From NCBI GenBank assembly GCA_035301485.1, contig DATGUF010000040.1:1-42429 (forward strand): a DNA stretch of 42,429 nucleotides. Direction: 5' to 3'. Shown here one piece after another: positions 8,459 through 17,168 of this stretch. This DNA is from CALEAR01 sp035301485. Lineage in GTDB: Bacteria > Pseudomonadota > Gammaproteobacteria > Pseudomonadales > Alcanivoracaceae. A model generated the notes under the pieces. That model saw nothing but the letters and a program-made list of their open reading frames with translations, was not told the DNA's origin and made no database searches. The translations under genes were made by a program, and so were the position numbers. Numbering within the stretch: the stretch's first letter is position 1; each line of letters opens with the position of its first letter.

Positions 8459-9811
8459 GTGAGGTTTTTACGCGTAGCTAGCTTGTTGTTATCACTTCTA
8501 ATAATCATGCCAACGGCGTTTGCCGCCTTGCCACAAGAGGTGGACGGCCAGCCTTTGCCGAGTTTGGCGCCCATGTTGGAAAAAACCTCTCAGGCGGTGG
8601 TCAGTGTGGCCACTTATGCCACTGTTCGCAGGCATTACAACCCGCTAATGGAAGACCCATTCTTCCGCCGCTTCTTTAATTTCCCCGATGGTATGGGGCA
8701 AGAGGAACGGCAAACTCGTAACGCTGGTTCTGGCGTTATTGTGGATGCCAAAAATGGTTATGTGCTCACCAATGCACATGTGGTTCAGCGCGCTGAAAAA
8801 GTGGAAGTGCAGTTGGCGGATGGGCGCGTTTTGCAAGCTGAGTTGGTGGGCACGGATGAGCAAGTGGACTTGGCCGTGTTAAAAGTGCCTGCGGAAAATT
8901 TGCATGAAATTGCTCTTGGTGATTCCACGGCACTGCGAGTGGGTGATTTCGTGGTGGCCATAGGTAACCCCTTTGGTTTAGGGCAAACCGTTACTTCAGG
9001 TATTGTGTCGGCTTTAGGTAGAACGGGGTTGCGCCTTAATGGTTATGAAAACTATATCCAAACGGATGCTTCCATTAACCCTGGTAATTCTGGTGGCGCC
9101 TTAGTGGATTTACGTGGCCAGTTAGTGGGCATTAATACCGCCATCATTGCTCCTGCTGGTGGCAATGTGGGCATTGGTTTTGCAATTCCTACTGAAATGG
9201 TGTCTTTGGTCATGAAGCAGCTCATTGAATACGGTGAGGTACGCCGTGGCATTTTGGGTGTGCGTGTTCAGGATTTAACCGCCGAGTTAGCGCAGGCGTT
9301 TGGTATCGAGCGCGATAAAGGCGTTGTTATTAGCCATGTGGTGCGCGGTAGTGCTGCGGATGATGCAGGTGTAAAGCCTGGCGATGTAGTGCTAGAAGTG
9401 GATGGTAAACCGGTATTACGTGCTGCAGATTTGCATAACCGTGTGGGCTTATCGCCCGTGGGTGAAAAGATTGTGTTGAAGGTGGTGCGCAAGGGCAAAA
9501 CAAAATTGTTAGAAGCGCAGATTACGGCACAAAATAGCGCCACCATAGAGGGGGCAGAGTTATCACGTCATTTGGCCGGCGCTGTATTAAGCAAAGCGGA
9601 ACACGCCGAGCAAGGCGTGCTGTTGCAGGAGGTGAAGCAAGGCAGCATGGCGTGGCGCGCTAATTTACGCAGTGGTGATATTATCGTTGCGGCTAATCGG
9701 CAAAAGGTGGACGGTTTAGAGGCTTTGCGCCGTGCTGTTCCTGAACAAAATAGCCGCCTATTGCTACATGTTTTGCGCAATGGCGGCACGTTTTTCTTAG
9801 TGTTGGGTTAG
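8459..9811 (+). CDS. DegQ/DegP-like periplasmic serine endoprotease with two PDZ domains
   Basis: HtrA-family protease/chaperone for misfolded envelope proteins. The start GTG at 8459 is chosen because AGAGGAG lies six bases before it and it gives a clean signal peptide, MRFLRVASLLLSLLIIMPTA ending FA. The frame is open 11 codons further up without a better site. The trypsin-like domain has H107 (TNAHVV), D137 (QVDLAVLKV) and S211 (NPGNSGGAL). PDZ1 starts near GILGVRVQDL and PDZ2 near GVLLQEV, ending NGGTFFLVLG. Two PDZ domains argue against DegS or AlgW, which have one. A second HtrA protein (29058-30464) lies in the sigma-E locus, so this one is the DegQ-type paralogue. Confidence 0.92.
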   Translation: MRFLRVASLLLSLLIIMPTAFAALPQEVDGQPLPSLAPMLEKTSQAVVSVATYATVRRHYNPLMEDPFFRRFFNFPDGMGQEERQTRNAGSGVIVDAKNGYVLTNAHVVQRAEKVEVQLADGRVLQAELVGTDEQVDLAVLKVPAENLHEIALGDSTALRVGDFVVAIGNPFGLGQTVTSGIVSALGRTGLRLNGYENYIQTDASINPGNSGGALVDLRGQLVGINTAIIAPAGGNVGIGFAIPTEMVSLVMKQLIEYGEVRRGILGVRVQDLTAELAQAFGIERDKGVVISHVVRGSAADDAGVKPGDVVLEVDGKPVLRAADLHNRVGLSPVGEKIVLKVVRKGKTKLLEAQITAQNSATIEGAELSRHLAGAVLSKAEHAEQGVLLQEVKQGSMAWRANLRSGDIIVAANRQKVDGLEALRRAVPEQNSRLLLHVLRNGGTFFLVLG

Positions 9812-9817
9812 GCGATT

Positions 9818-9847
9818 CCCCCTAGTACCTAGTTGGGCACTAGGGGG
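9818..9847. terminator. Terminator between convergent protease and GMC oxidoreductase
   Basis: A nine-base stem CCCCCTAGT / ACTAGGGGG with a 12-base loop lies in the 39-base gap between two convergent genes. The following TTATT is only moderately T-rich. Confidence 0.65.
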
Positions 9848-9850
9848 TTA

Positions 9851-11446
9851 TTAACCCGCTAAAATAGCGTCAGCAGCTTTTTCAGCAATCATCACTGTGG
9901 GGGCGTTGGTGTTACCACCAATTAGTGTGGGCATAATGGAAGCGTCCACCACGCGCAAACCTTGTAAACCATGCACCGCAAGGCCTTCCGGTTCTACCAC
10001 CGCCATGTCATCGATACCCATCTTACAAGTGCCCACTGGGTGATAAATGTTGTCGGCTTTTTCACGCAAGAAAGCGAGCAGCTCTTCATCGGTTTGTGCT
10101 TTGGGGCCTGGGAATACTTCTTCTCCCAACCAAGGGGCTAAGGTGCGTGACTCAAGAATAGTCTTACGCATAAGCTTCACGCCTTTAAGCATAGTGTCCA
10201 CATCTTCAGGGTGGGTCAGTAGGCGTGGGTTAATAGCGGCATTGGCCTTAGGATCTGCACTGTTGAGAGTAACGCTGCCTACGCTCTTAGGCCGCAATAC
10301 ACAAACGTGGGTGGAGAAACCATGGCCCATGGAGAACGGTAAGTTTAAGCCATGGTTGTCGAGCAAGGCGGCTGTTAGGTGGATTTGGATGTCAGGCTTA
10401 TCTAGAGCGGGGTCGGTTTTAATGAAACCTCCTGCTTCAGCGGCATTAGAGGTAAGTGGGCCTGTGTAGTGCCTGAAATATTCGTACAAGGATTTTAAGT
10501 TAGCACCAAGGCTGGCTGGCGAGAAACTCAGTGATCCTTTCTTTAAGGAGCGGTGCACCAGTAAAACATCTGGGTGTTCTTGCAGATTTTGGCCCACCCC
10601 AGGCAGTTCGTGCTGTAATGGAATGCCGTGCTGGTTCAGCTCATCTTTGGGGCCGATACCAGAAAGCATTAAAATTTGCGGCGAGTTAATGGCGCCACCG
10701 GATAAAATGGTCTCGCCCGCATGCACTGTGTGTAATTGGCCTTTGTGCTCATACTCCGCGCCAATGACCGTTTTGCCATCTAGCAGTACGCGCTGCACAT
10801 GGGCTTCAGTAATAACGGTAAGGTTAGGGCGCTCAAGCGCTGTATCTAAGTAACCACGTGCTACACCCCATCGTTTACCGTCCTTCTGCGTCACTTGGTA
10901 AAGGCCTATGCCTTCTTGTTCTGCGCCATTAAAGTCGTCGGAGTAAGGGAAACCAGCTTCTAGGCAAGCATCAATAAAAGCACCGGAAACAGGGTGGTGG
11001 TAGCGCAAGTCGGCAACATTGAGTGGCCCGCCCACACCATGGTATTCGCTGGCGCCTCTTTCTTGGTTTTGGCTGCGCAGGAAGTAAGGAAGTACTTCAT
11101 CCCAACTCCATCCTTTGTTGCCTAAGCTCTCCCAATGGTCGTAATCCCAACGGTGGCCACGGGTGTAAATCATAGCGTTAACAGCGCTAGAGCCCCCAAG
11201 GGTTTTGCCTCGTGGAATATAAGCTTGGCGTTGGTTTAATGCTTCTTGAGGCGTGGTTTCGTAGCGCCAGTTGCGTTTGTTGGACCGCATCATGGCAACA
11301 ATACCAGCAGGAATGGAAATAAACATTGAGTTGTCGCGCGGGCCTGCCTCTAGCAAGCATACTTTGTTATTCGGGTTCTCGGATAATTTGTTGGCGAGAA
11401 CACAGCCTGCAGAGCCGGCGCCAATGATGAGATAGTCAAACGACAT
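9851..11446 (-). CDS. GMC-family FAD-dependent alcohol/choline dehydrogenase
   Basis: Oxidises an alcohol to an aldehyde with FAD, passing electrons to a membrane acceptor. The FAD-binding motif YLIIGAGSAGCVLANKLSE is at the N-terminus, GMC signature 1 is near IPRGKTLGGSSAVNAMIYTRG and signature 2 is GGAINSPQILMLSGIG. The catalytic pair is H469 (YHPVGTCKMG) and N514 (GGNTNAPTVM). ATG at 11446 has AGGA eight bases upstream and starts at the conserved MSFDYLIIGAG; the frame upstream is unlike the family. The 531 residues fit AlkJ- and BetA-type enzymes. Without betB or betI nearby, a general or aliphatic alcohol dehydrogenase is as likely as choline dehydrogenase. Confidence 0.9.
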   Translation of the reverse strand: MSFDYLIIGAGSAGCVLANKLSENPNNKVCLLEAGPRDNSMFISIPAGIVAMMRSNKRNWRYETTPQEALNQRQAYIPRGKTLGGSSAVNAMIYTRGHRWDYDHWESLGNKGWSWDEVLPYFLRSQNQERGASEYHGVGGPLNVADLRYHHPVSGAFIDACLEAGFPYSDDFNGAEQEGIGLYQVTQKDGKRWGVARGYLDTALERPNLTVITEAHVQRVLLDGKTVIGAEYEHKGQLHTVHAGETILSGGAINSPQILMLSGIGPKDELNQHGIPLQHELPGVGQNLQEHPDVLLVHRSLKKGSLSFSPASLGANLKSLYEYFRHYTGPLTSNAAEAGGFIKTDPALDKPDIQIHLTAALLDNHGLNLPFSMGHGFSTHVCVLRPKSVGSVTLNSADPKANAAINPRLLTHPEDVDTMLKGVKLMRKTILESRTLAPWLGEEVFPGPKAQTDEELLAFLREKADNIYHPVGTCKMGIDDMAVVEPEGLAVHGLQGLRVVDASIMPTLIGGNTNAPTVMIAEKAADAILAG

Positions 11447-11542
11447 AGAGTTCGTCCTAGGATGGTAAAAGAGCAATAGGGTGATGTTACTGCTTAACAG
11501 AGAGCACTGTAACATTAGCAATGTTAAGGGCTCGTTTGTAAC

Positions 11543-11577
11543 AAAAAAAGGCCATTAGCGCCCGCATAAAGGCGCTA
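11543..11577 (-). terminator. Rho-independent terminator of the condensation-like gene
   Basis: Read on the minus strand, TAGCGCC and GGCGCTA pair over an eight-base loop and are followed after a few bases by a run of seven T. It lies just after the stop of the gene at 11594-12910 and separates it from the GMC gene. Confidence 0.75.
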
Positions 11578-11593
11578 TTGTTAGACACAGTTT

Positions 11594-12910
11594 CTATTTG
11601 GCAAGTGAATAAGCGTTGAGGTGGTCGAGAAACATTTCTGTAAACCCCCATGCATCGCCATCGCAAAACTGTTGCTTATGGTAGCGCAAGCATAGGTGCA
11701 GGCGATCATCATAAGATACGCTTCCTAAGGATAAGCCAGTGGGAAAACGGCACGGTGGCGAAAACCACCATTGAGTGATTTTTATGCCCTCTAGCTGTGG
11801 TGCCGCAATGGGGTTTAAAGCACCGGTAACGGCCGTGCTTAATAAACGGTTACCAGTAATAGGTAATAGGCCGGGGATAATTTGGCGCAACCAAGCAGGC
11901 AAGGCTCGCACTTCCTGGGCTATTTCTACTAATAAGTTAATGACGCCCGTATCACGAAAGCCATCTACTTGTTGTTGGACAACATGAAGTAGTTCGTGCG
12001 GGTTTTGCCGGTCTTTAACTTGGCTGTTGATGTTCACCCACAAAGATAAATTGCTAGCAATGTTTTCTTGCCAGGCCTCCTCACGAGTATTAAAAGTGCG
12101 CATTAAACTAATGCGTCCCGTGCTTTGGTTGTGGGCTGTGTTCCAACTTTCAACGGCTAGGTTTAACGCCGCAATAATGCGATGGGGCATTTGTATGCCA
12201 TCGGCAGAGGATTTAGATAAACCCTGCGTTTGCTCACGGGAAAACGCAATGGGCATAAGGCCCACCCCTGTGGCTTGCTCACTGCCTGTGGTGGCAATTT
12301 TGGCGGGTGGCTTTAGTGCGGTATCTAAGGCTTCAAGCAAGGTGCCAATGGCTTTTAAACGTTCACTGCTTCTTTCGGTTTCTGCCGCATGGGATAAATC
12401 CCTAGCTGCTAGGAATAGTTGGTGGTCGTAGTGTTCTTGTTCGCCTGCATAAGCGCGTAGCACCGAGTGCATAAAGTGCTGAACACCATGGCTGTCGCTT
12501 AATACATTGCTGAATTTAAGCATTAAATGGCTTTCTTCGCCTAGGTGTACTAGTAAAGAACGAAACGCAGGTGCTTCAAGCAAGGGAATGGCGGCGCTGT
12601 AAAACGTATTACGAAGTAAAGAGAGCTCATCAGAATCCTGGCACTCTTTTACTTCTAAAGGCATCGCGCTGAGTTGCGGGTGATACTGCCAAAAAAACTG
12701 GTTGTCATTATCGTTATAGGGCGCCAGTGAAACTTGTGCCATGGGGTGAATAAGAGCAGCTTGCGCGATGGCATGGCGTAGTTTTTCTTCGTCCATGCGA
12801 GGCTGAACACATACTTCCATGTGCAAGTTTAGCGGAGAATCCGATTTGTCTAAATGAAACAAAAGTTCATCGTAAACGTTTAGTGGAAACTTGTTGGGTA
12901 TTACTGTCAT
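11594..12910 (-). CDS. Condensation-superfamily acyltransferase-like protein with degenerate HHxxxD
   Basis: A 438-residue protein that resembles the chloramphenicol acetyltransferase-like condensation superfamily (wax ester synthase, PapA and alcohol acyltransferase groups). Fold markers are an N-terminal DELLFHLDKSDSPLNLHMEV segment, a LMLKFSNVLSDSHGVQHFMH stretch where the active-site motif belongs, and a NLSLWVNIN segment in the second half. At the active site the two His of HHxxxDG are replaced by Ser-Asn (SNVLSD, 134-139), with only the Asp kept, so classical acyl transfer is doubtful. Assignment is by fold-like pattern only. The gene stands alone, with its own terminator. Confidence 0.6.
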   Translation of the reverse strand: MTVIPNKFPLNVYDELLFHLDKSDSPLNLHMEVCVQPRMDEEKLRHAIAQAALIHPMAQVSLAPYNDNDNQFFWQYHPQLSAMPLEVKECQDSDELSLLRNTFYSAAIPLLEAPAFRSLLVHLGEESHLMLKFSNVLSDSHGVQHFMHSVLRAYAGEQEHYDHQLFLAARDLSHAAETERSSERLKAIGTLLEALDTALKPPAKIATTGSEQATGVGLMPIAFSREQTQGLSKSSADGIQMPHRIIAALNLAVESWNTAHNQSTGRISLMRTFNTREEAWQENIASNLSLWVNINSQVKDRQNPHELLHVVQQQVDGFRDTGVINLLVEIAQEVRALPAWLRQIIPGLLPITGNRLLSTAVTGALNPIAAPQLEGIKITQWWFSPPCRFPTGLSLGSVSYDDRLHLCLRYHKQQFCDGDAWGFTEMFLDHLNAYSLAK

Positions 12911-12976
12911 GCGGCTCTCATCTTTTGCGTAAAGTTTATGCTAGTACAGCCCTGTTCAGAAAGCAGGCTAAAACGA

Positions 12977-14854
12977 TTATTCGTTTTCTTCAAGCTCTGC
13001 CCAGCGTTCAAATTTTTGCTCTAGTTCAGCCTGAAGTGTTTTTAGTAGCTGCGTACGTTCGTTGATAACGCTGTGCTCCTGTTGATAGAAGGCAGGGTCA
13101 GCTAATTCCACTTCAAGTTCTTCAATGCTTTGCTCTAGCTTTTCCATTTCAGCGGGCAGGCGCTCGAGTTCGAGGCGTTCGCCATAGGTGAGTTTTTTGC
13201 TCGTTGTTTTTGGGGTTGCTGGCGCAGTTACTTTCTTTTCGGGCTTGTTAGGTGCAGGGGCAGCAGGGGTTGGCCTTTGTTCTAGCCAGTCTTGGTAGCC
13301 GCCGATGTAGTGGTTAAGCTCACCGTTTTCAAATACTAAGGTGCTCGTTACCACGTTATCGATGAATTCACGGTCGTGGCTTACAAGTAGTAATGTGCCC
13401 TCGTAGTGCATGAGTTGCTCTTCAAGTAAGTCGAGGGTTTCAGCGTCTAAATCGTTGGTGGGTTCGTCGAGTACTAGCAAATTGAAGGGGCGCGTAAAGA
13501 GTTTCGCGAGCAATAAACGGTTGCGCTCACCTCCAGATAAGGATTTTACTGGCTGGCGTGCACGCGCAGGCTCAAATAGAAACTCTTGCAGGTAGCCAAT
13601 GGCATGCTTGGGTTTGCCGTTGATAGTTAGGATGTCACTGCCTTCAGTAACGTTGTCGATAACGGTTTTTTCTTCGTCTAGGGTGTCGCGCAGTTGGTCG
13701 AAATAGGCTACTTCTAGGTTGGTGCCGAGGCGCACAGAGCCTTGCGCAGGGGCTAAATCTCCTAGGAGTGTTTTTAGAAGTGTGGATTTACCACAGCCGT
13801 TGGGGCCTAAAATGCCCACTTTGTCGCCACGCCAGAGAGTAAAAGAAAAATCCTCAAACAGGGGGTTGCCATCGTATTGTTGGCTTATATTTTGGGCTTC
13901 GAGCACCAAACGGCCAGAGGAAGTGCCTTCTTGCATGGTCATGGCTACTTGGCCTTGGCGCTCGCGGCGTGCTGCATGCTCGCGGCGTAAAGCTTTTAGC
14001 GCTCGCACACGGCCTTCGTTACGGGTGCGGCGCGCTTTAATCCCTTGACGAATCCACGCCTCTTCTTGAGATAGCTTTTTGTCGAACTCGGCAAATGCTC
14101 TTTCTTCAGCTTCTAGAGCGGCAGCTTTACCACTTAAGTACTTTTCATAATTGCCCGGCCAACTCGTTAAATGGCCACGATCTAGCTCGATAATGCGTGT
14201 GGCGAGCTTACGAATAAAGGCACGGTCGTGAGTAATAAAGATTAAAGTAGCTGAATAACCTAGCAAGAAGTCTTCTAGCCACTCAATGGCTTCCACATCT
14301 AAATGGTTGGTGGGTTCATCGAGTAGCAAAATGTCTGGTGCTTGAACAAGCGCTTGCGCCAGTAATACACGGCGCTTCATACCGCCGGATAAGCCAGAAA
14401 ACTCAATGCTACCGTCGAGCGATAAGCGCGATAGTGTGGCTTCTACTTGTTGGGATAAATCCCAAGCGCCTTGTGCTTCAATGGCTTGTTGTAGCCGTTC
14501 AAGTTTATCCATTAACTCAGGTTGCGTGGCCAGTAGGTTTAGCACGCGGTGGTAGTCAGCGAGCAATTGCCCTTGTTCGCCAAGGCCTTGCGCCACTACA
14601 TCGTAAACACTGCCAAAGGTGTCGTGGGGCACCTCTTGCACTAAGCGTGTAATGATCAGCCCCTGGCCGTGTTCTAGTTGGCCGCTGTCAGGCACAATTT
14701 CGCCCGCAATGATCTTCATCAGGGTGGATTTTCCCGCGCCGTTACGGCCCACGAGGCAAAGGCGTTCGCCTTTTTCAACAATGAGGTTGAGATCATCAAG
14801 AATAGGATCTGCGCCGTAGCTCAGCTTAATATTACGCAAAGTAAGTAAAGACAT
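12977..14854 (-). CDS. uup: ABC-F family ATPase Uup
   Basis: Soluble ABC-F protein acting on ribosomes and linked to precise excision of transposons. It has two ATP-binding cassettes: Walker A GRNGAGKST and GPNGCGKST, signatures LSGGMKRR and LSGGERNR, and Walker B ILLLDEPTNHLD and LLVLDEPTNDLD. A linker follows the first cassette (FAEFDKKLSQEEAWIRQGIK). The C-terminal extension after PAAPAPNKPEKK forms a charged coiled coil, the Uup DNA-binding domain, which separates it from EttA. The start at ATG 14854 (MSLLTLRNIKL) matches the family; the frame is open 13 codons upstream. It is divergent from recJ. Confidence 0.95.
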   Translation of the reverse strand: MSLLTLRNIKLSYGADPILDDLNLIVEKGERLCLVGRNGAGKSTLMKIIAGEIVPDSGQLEHGQGLIITRLVQEVPHDTFGSVYDVVAQGLGEQGQLLADYHRVLNLLATQPELMDKLERLQQAIEAQGAWDLSQQVEATLSRLSLDGSIEFSGLSGGMKRRVLLAQALVQAPDILLLDEPTNHLDVEAIEWLEDFLLGYSATLIFITHDRAFIRKLATRIIELDRGHLTSWPGNYEKYLSGKAAALEAEERAFAEFDKKLSQEEAWIRQGIKARRTRNEGRVRALKALRREHAARRERQGQVAMTMQEGTSSGRLVLEAQNISQQYDGNPLFEDFSFTLWRGDKVGILGPNGCGKSTLLKTLLGDLAPAQGSVRLGTNLEVAYFDQLRDTLDEEKTVIDNVTEGSDILTINGKPKHAIGYLQEFLFEPARARQPVKSLSGGERNRLLLAKLFTRPFNLLVLDEPTNDLDAETLDLLEEQLMHYEGTLLLVSHDREFIDNVVTSTLVFENGELNHYIGGYQDWLEQRPTPAAPAPNKPEKKVTAPATPKTTSKKLTYGERLELERLPAEMEKLEQSIEELEVELADPAFYQQEHSVINERTQLLKTLQAELEQKFERWAELEENE

Positions 14855-14945
14855 GTGTTCTCTGAGTAGTGATAAAGAAAAGCAGTTTACCATTTAAGCA
14901 GGCAGGCTGCTGCTAGAAGATGGCGCTTATCTCCTGCTTGAGTAC

Positions 14946-14954
14946 TGTTATAAT
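14946..14954 (+). promoter_or_regulatory. Extended -10 promoter for recJ
   Basis: TGT followed by a perfect TATAAT gives an extended -10 element about 25 bases upstream of the recJ start. No good -35 box is visible, which is usual for extended -10 promoters. Confidence 0.6.
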
Positions 14955-14979
14955 AGCTTGTTTTGATGAGGAGTTAGAC

Positions 14980-16704
14980 ATGCTTGTTGAGCCAGAAATA
15001 CGTCGGCGCACAGCGCCGCAGCCATTACAAGTGGCTGGGGTGTCGCCGTTGCTTGCACGTGTTTTGGCTAATCGTGGCATCGCTGATGAAACTGAACTCT
15101 CGTTATCGTTAGCCGCTTTGCCACGCCTAACTTTGCCGGATGAAGAGCAAGCCGTGGCGCTGTTGCTGCGTGCTCGAAAAGAGCAGCATTCCATTGTTGT
15201 GGTAGGTGATTACGATGCCGACGGAGCAACCGCCACAGCACTACTTATGCGAGCGCTAGCTGCTTTTGGATTCCAACGAGTGCGTTACTTTGTGCCAGAT
15301 CGCTTTATTTATGGTTATGGTTTATCGCCGGCTATTGTGCAAGCAGTGCAAGAGGAAGACCCTGCCACTCGTTTAATTATTACCGTAGATAATGGTATCG
15401 CCAGTGTGGAAGGGGTAGAAGCTGCCAATGCGGCAGGTATGCAGGTGTTGGTGACAGACCACCATCTGCCCGGTGAGCAACTGCCGGCGGCAGCCGCCTT
15501 GGTTAACCCACGTTTAAACGAGCAAGGGGCGGGCCATCACCTAGCGGGGGTGGGGGTGGTGTTTTATTTGTTGTTAGCGTTGCGTGCGGCGCTGCGTGAG
15601 CAACAAGACCCAGCCGGGCAAGTGAATATTACGCAATGGTTAGATTTAGTGGCGCTAGGCACCGTGGCTGATGTGGTTAAGCTAGATCATGCTAACCGTA
15701 TTTTGGTGGAGCAGGGCTTGCGTCGTATTCGCAGTGGCCACGCGGTGCTTGGCATTCAAGCGTTGTTAACAGTGGCTAAGCGAGACCCAGCACAAATAGT
15801 GTCCACGGATTTAGGCTTTGTAGTGGGTCCGCGGTTAAACGCAGCCGGCCGTTTGTCGGATATGGAATTGGGAATCCGCTGCTTACTCACTGATGATGCC
15901 GAGGAGGCGCAGCAATGTGCGGAGCAATTACAGCAAATTAACCAAGAGCGGCGTGCCATTGAGCAAGGAATGCAAGAGGAGGCGGTACGCCAAGTAAAGC
16001 GTTGGCAAAATAGAAGCACCCCAAATATTTTATGCTTGCATGAAACAGGTTGGCATGAAGGCATTGTGGGGCTAGTGGCTAGCCGTGTGAAAGAGGCAAT
16101 TCATAAACCCGTTTTTGCTTTTGCGCCGGCGCAGCAAGAAGGTTTTTTAAAGGGCTCGGGCCGTTCTATTCAAGGGTTACACTTAAAAGATGTACTCGAG
16201 CGCGTGGCTACGTTACAGCCAAATCTTTTGCAGGCTTTTGGCGGGCACGCCATGGCGGCAGGGCTCACCATTGCCAGCGAAGATTACACCACCTTCACAA
16301 AGGTGGTGCAGCAGGCCGTGGCAGAACTCAGTACGCCTGAATTGTTCCAACAGGTATTAGAAACCGATGGCGCCTTAACAGAACAAGAAATATCCTTACC
16401 CGTGGCGGAAGAGGTGCGTTACGCTTTTCCTTGGGGGGCAGGCTTTGCGGCACCATTGTTTGATGGTGAGTTTGAGGTGCTAAACACGCGTATAGTGGGC
16501 GAGCGCCATCTTAAATTCACGCTCGGATTACCCACTCGGCAAGGCGTGGTAGATGGCATATACTTTAATGCTCCGGAGGCGTACCTCACCACCACGCCGC
16601 GGCGTATACAAGGCGTTTATCGCCTAGAGGTTAATGAATGGCAAGGAGTGCGTTCGCCACAGTTAATCTTTACCTTTATCAAGCCGCTGCCTGGAGTACA
16701 GTGA
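14980..16704 (+). CDS. recJ: Single-stranded-DNA-specific 5'-3' exonuclease RecJ
   Basis: Acts in recombination and mismatch repair by degrading single-stranded DNA 5' to 3'. The DHH-family motifs are present: DYDADGATAT (D77, D79, D81), DNGIAS, and VTDHHLPGE (D160-H162), followed by the DHHA1 motif GGHAMAAG and a C-terminal OB-like region. ATG 14980 is chosen because GAGGAG lies six bases before it and the protein then begins like relatives; a longer frame starts at 14920. The 574 residues match the family. It lies upstream of prfB-lysS as in Pseudomonas. Confidence 0.95.
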   Translation: MLVEPEIRRRTAPQPLQVAGVSPLLARVLANRGIADETELSLSLAALPRLTLPDEEQAVALLLRARKEQHSIVVVGDYDADGATATALLMRALAAFGFQRVRYFVPDRFIYGYGLSPAIVQAVQEEDPATRLIITVDNGIASVEGVEAANAAGMQVLVTDHHLPGEQLPAAAALVNPRLNEQGAGHHLAGVGVVFYLLLALRAALREQQDPAGQVNITQWLDLVALGTVADVVKLDHANRILVEQGLRRIRSGHAVLGIQALLTVAKRDPAQIVSTDLGFVVGPRLNAAGRLSDMELGIRCLLTDDAEEAQQCAEQLQQINQERRAIEQGMQEEAVRQVKRWQNRSTPNILCLHETGWHEGIVGLVASRVKEAIHKPVFAFAPAQQEGFLKGSGRSIQGLHLKDVLERVATLQPNLLQAFGGHAMAAGLTIASEDYTTFTKVVQQAVAELSTPELFQQVLETDGALTEQEISLPVAEEVRYAFPWGAGFAAPLFDGEFEVLNTRIVGERHLKFTLGLPTRQGVVDGIYFNAPEAYLTTTPRRIQGVYRLEVNEWQGVRSPQLIFTFIKPLPGVQ

Positions 16705-16829
16705 AATCTTGTAGTTATTGTAGTAGGTGAGAGCAGTGCGAGTATGACATCACCTGTCATTATGGGTAGCATTGCTTCTTTACTGTGGGCGCCCACAAGG
16801 CGCTAGTATTAATAAATAGGGAGATCCCC

Positions 16830-17114
16830 ATGAAGACCATACATAAACATCGCTTAGAAACGAGCAGCGAAGCACAACAATTAAAATTATCTGCGGAAGG
16901 GGTGGTTAGGGAAGTGGCCTACATTCAGCAGGAGAGAGCCTTGTACTTATGGGTAGAGGTACCTGCGGGTAGTGTTATTGACGCCAACCAAGTGGAGCGT
17001 AGTTTTAAGGTGTTTTTGACGGGTGATGGTATCCCTGAGCACGCCATTTATCTTGGCACAGCGCTAGATCCTATGGCGCCAGAAGCGTTTCATGTTTACG
17101 AACTCGCTGAATAA
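16830..17114 (+). CDS. Small protein resembling DUF7352
   Basis: A 94-residue soluble protein starting MKTIHKHRLE with GGGAG a few bases upstream. The pattern (MKTIHK start, ALYLWVEV, FKVFLTGDGIP, AIYLGTAL, FHVYE end) fits the DUF7352 family, often seen in phage or accessory regions and without known function. It sits between recJ and prfB, with 125 bases upstream that hold no other gene. No Cys, signal peptide or membrane segment is present. The family call is from memory of the pattern and is moderately sure; the gene itself is well supported by its start context and strong codon periodicity. Confidence 0.7.
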   Translation: MKTIHKHRLETSSEAQQLKLSAEGVVREVAYIQQERALYLWVEVPAGSVIDANQVERSFKVFLTGDGIPEHAIYLGTALDPMAPEAFHVYELAE

Positions 17115-17168
17115 TTTATAAAGCCGCGCTGCTTGCAGTGCGGCGTTGTCCTAGCATTGGAAAACATC

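Noticed and set aside
10047..10469. Plus-strand open frame inside the GMC gene
   Set aside because: It lies wholly opposite conserved GMC sequence and has no independent support.
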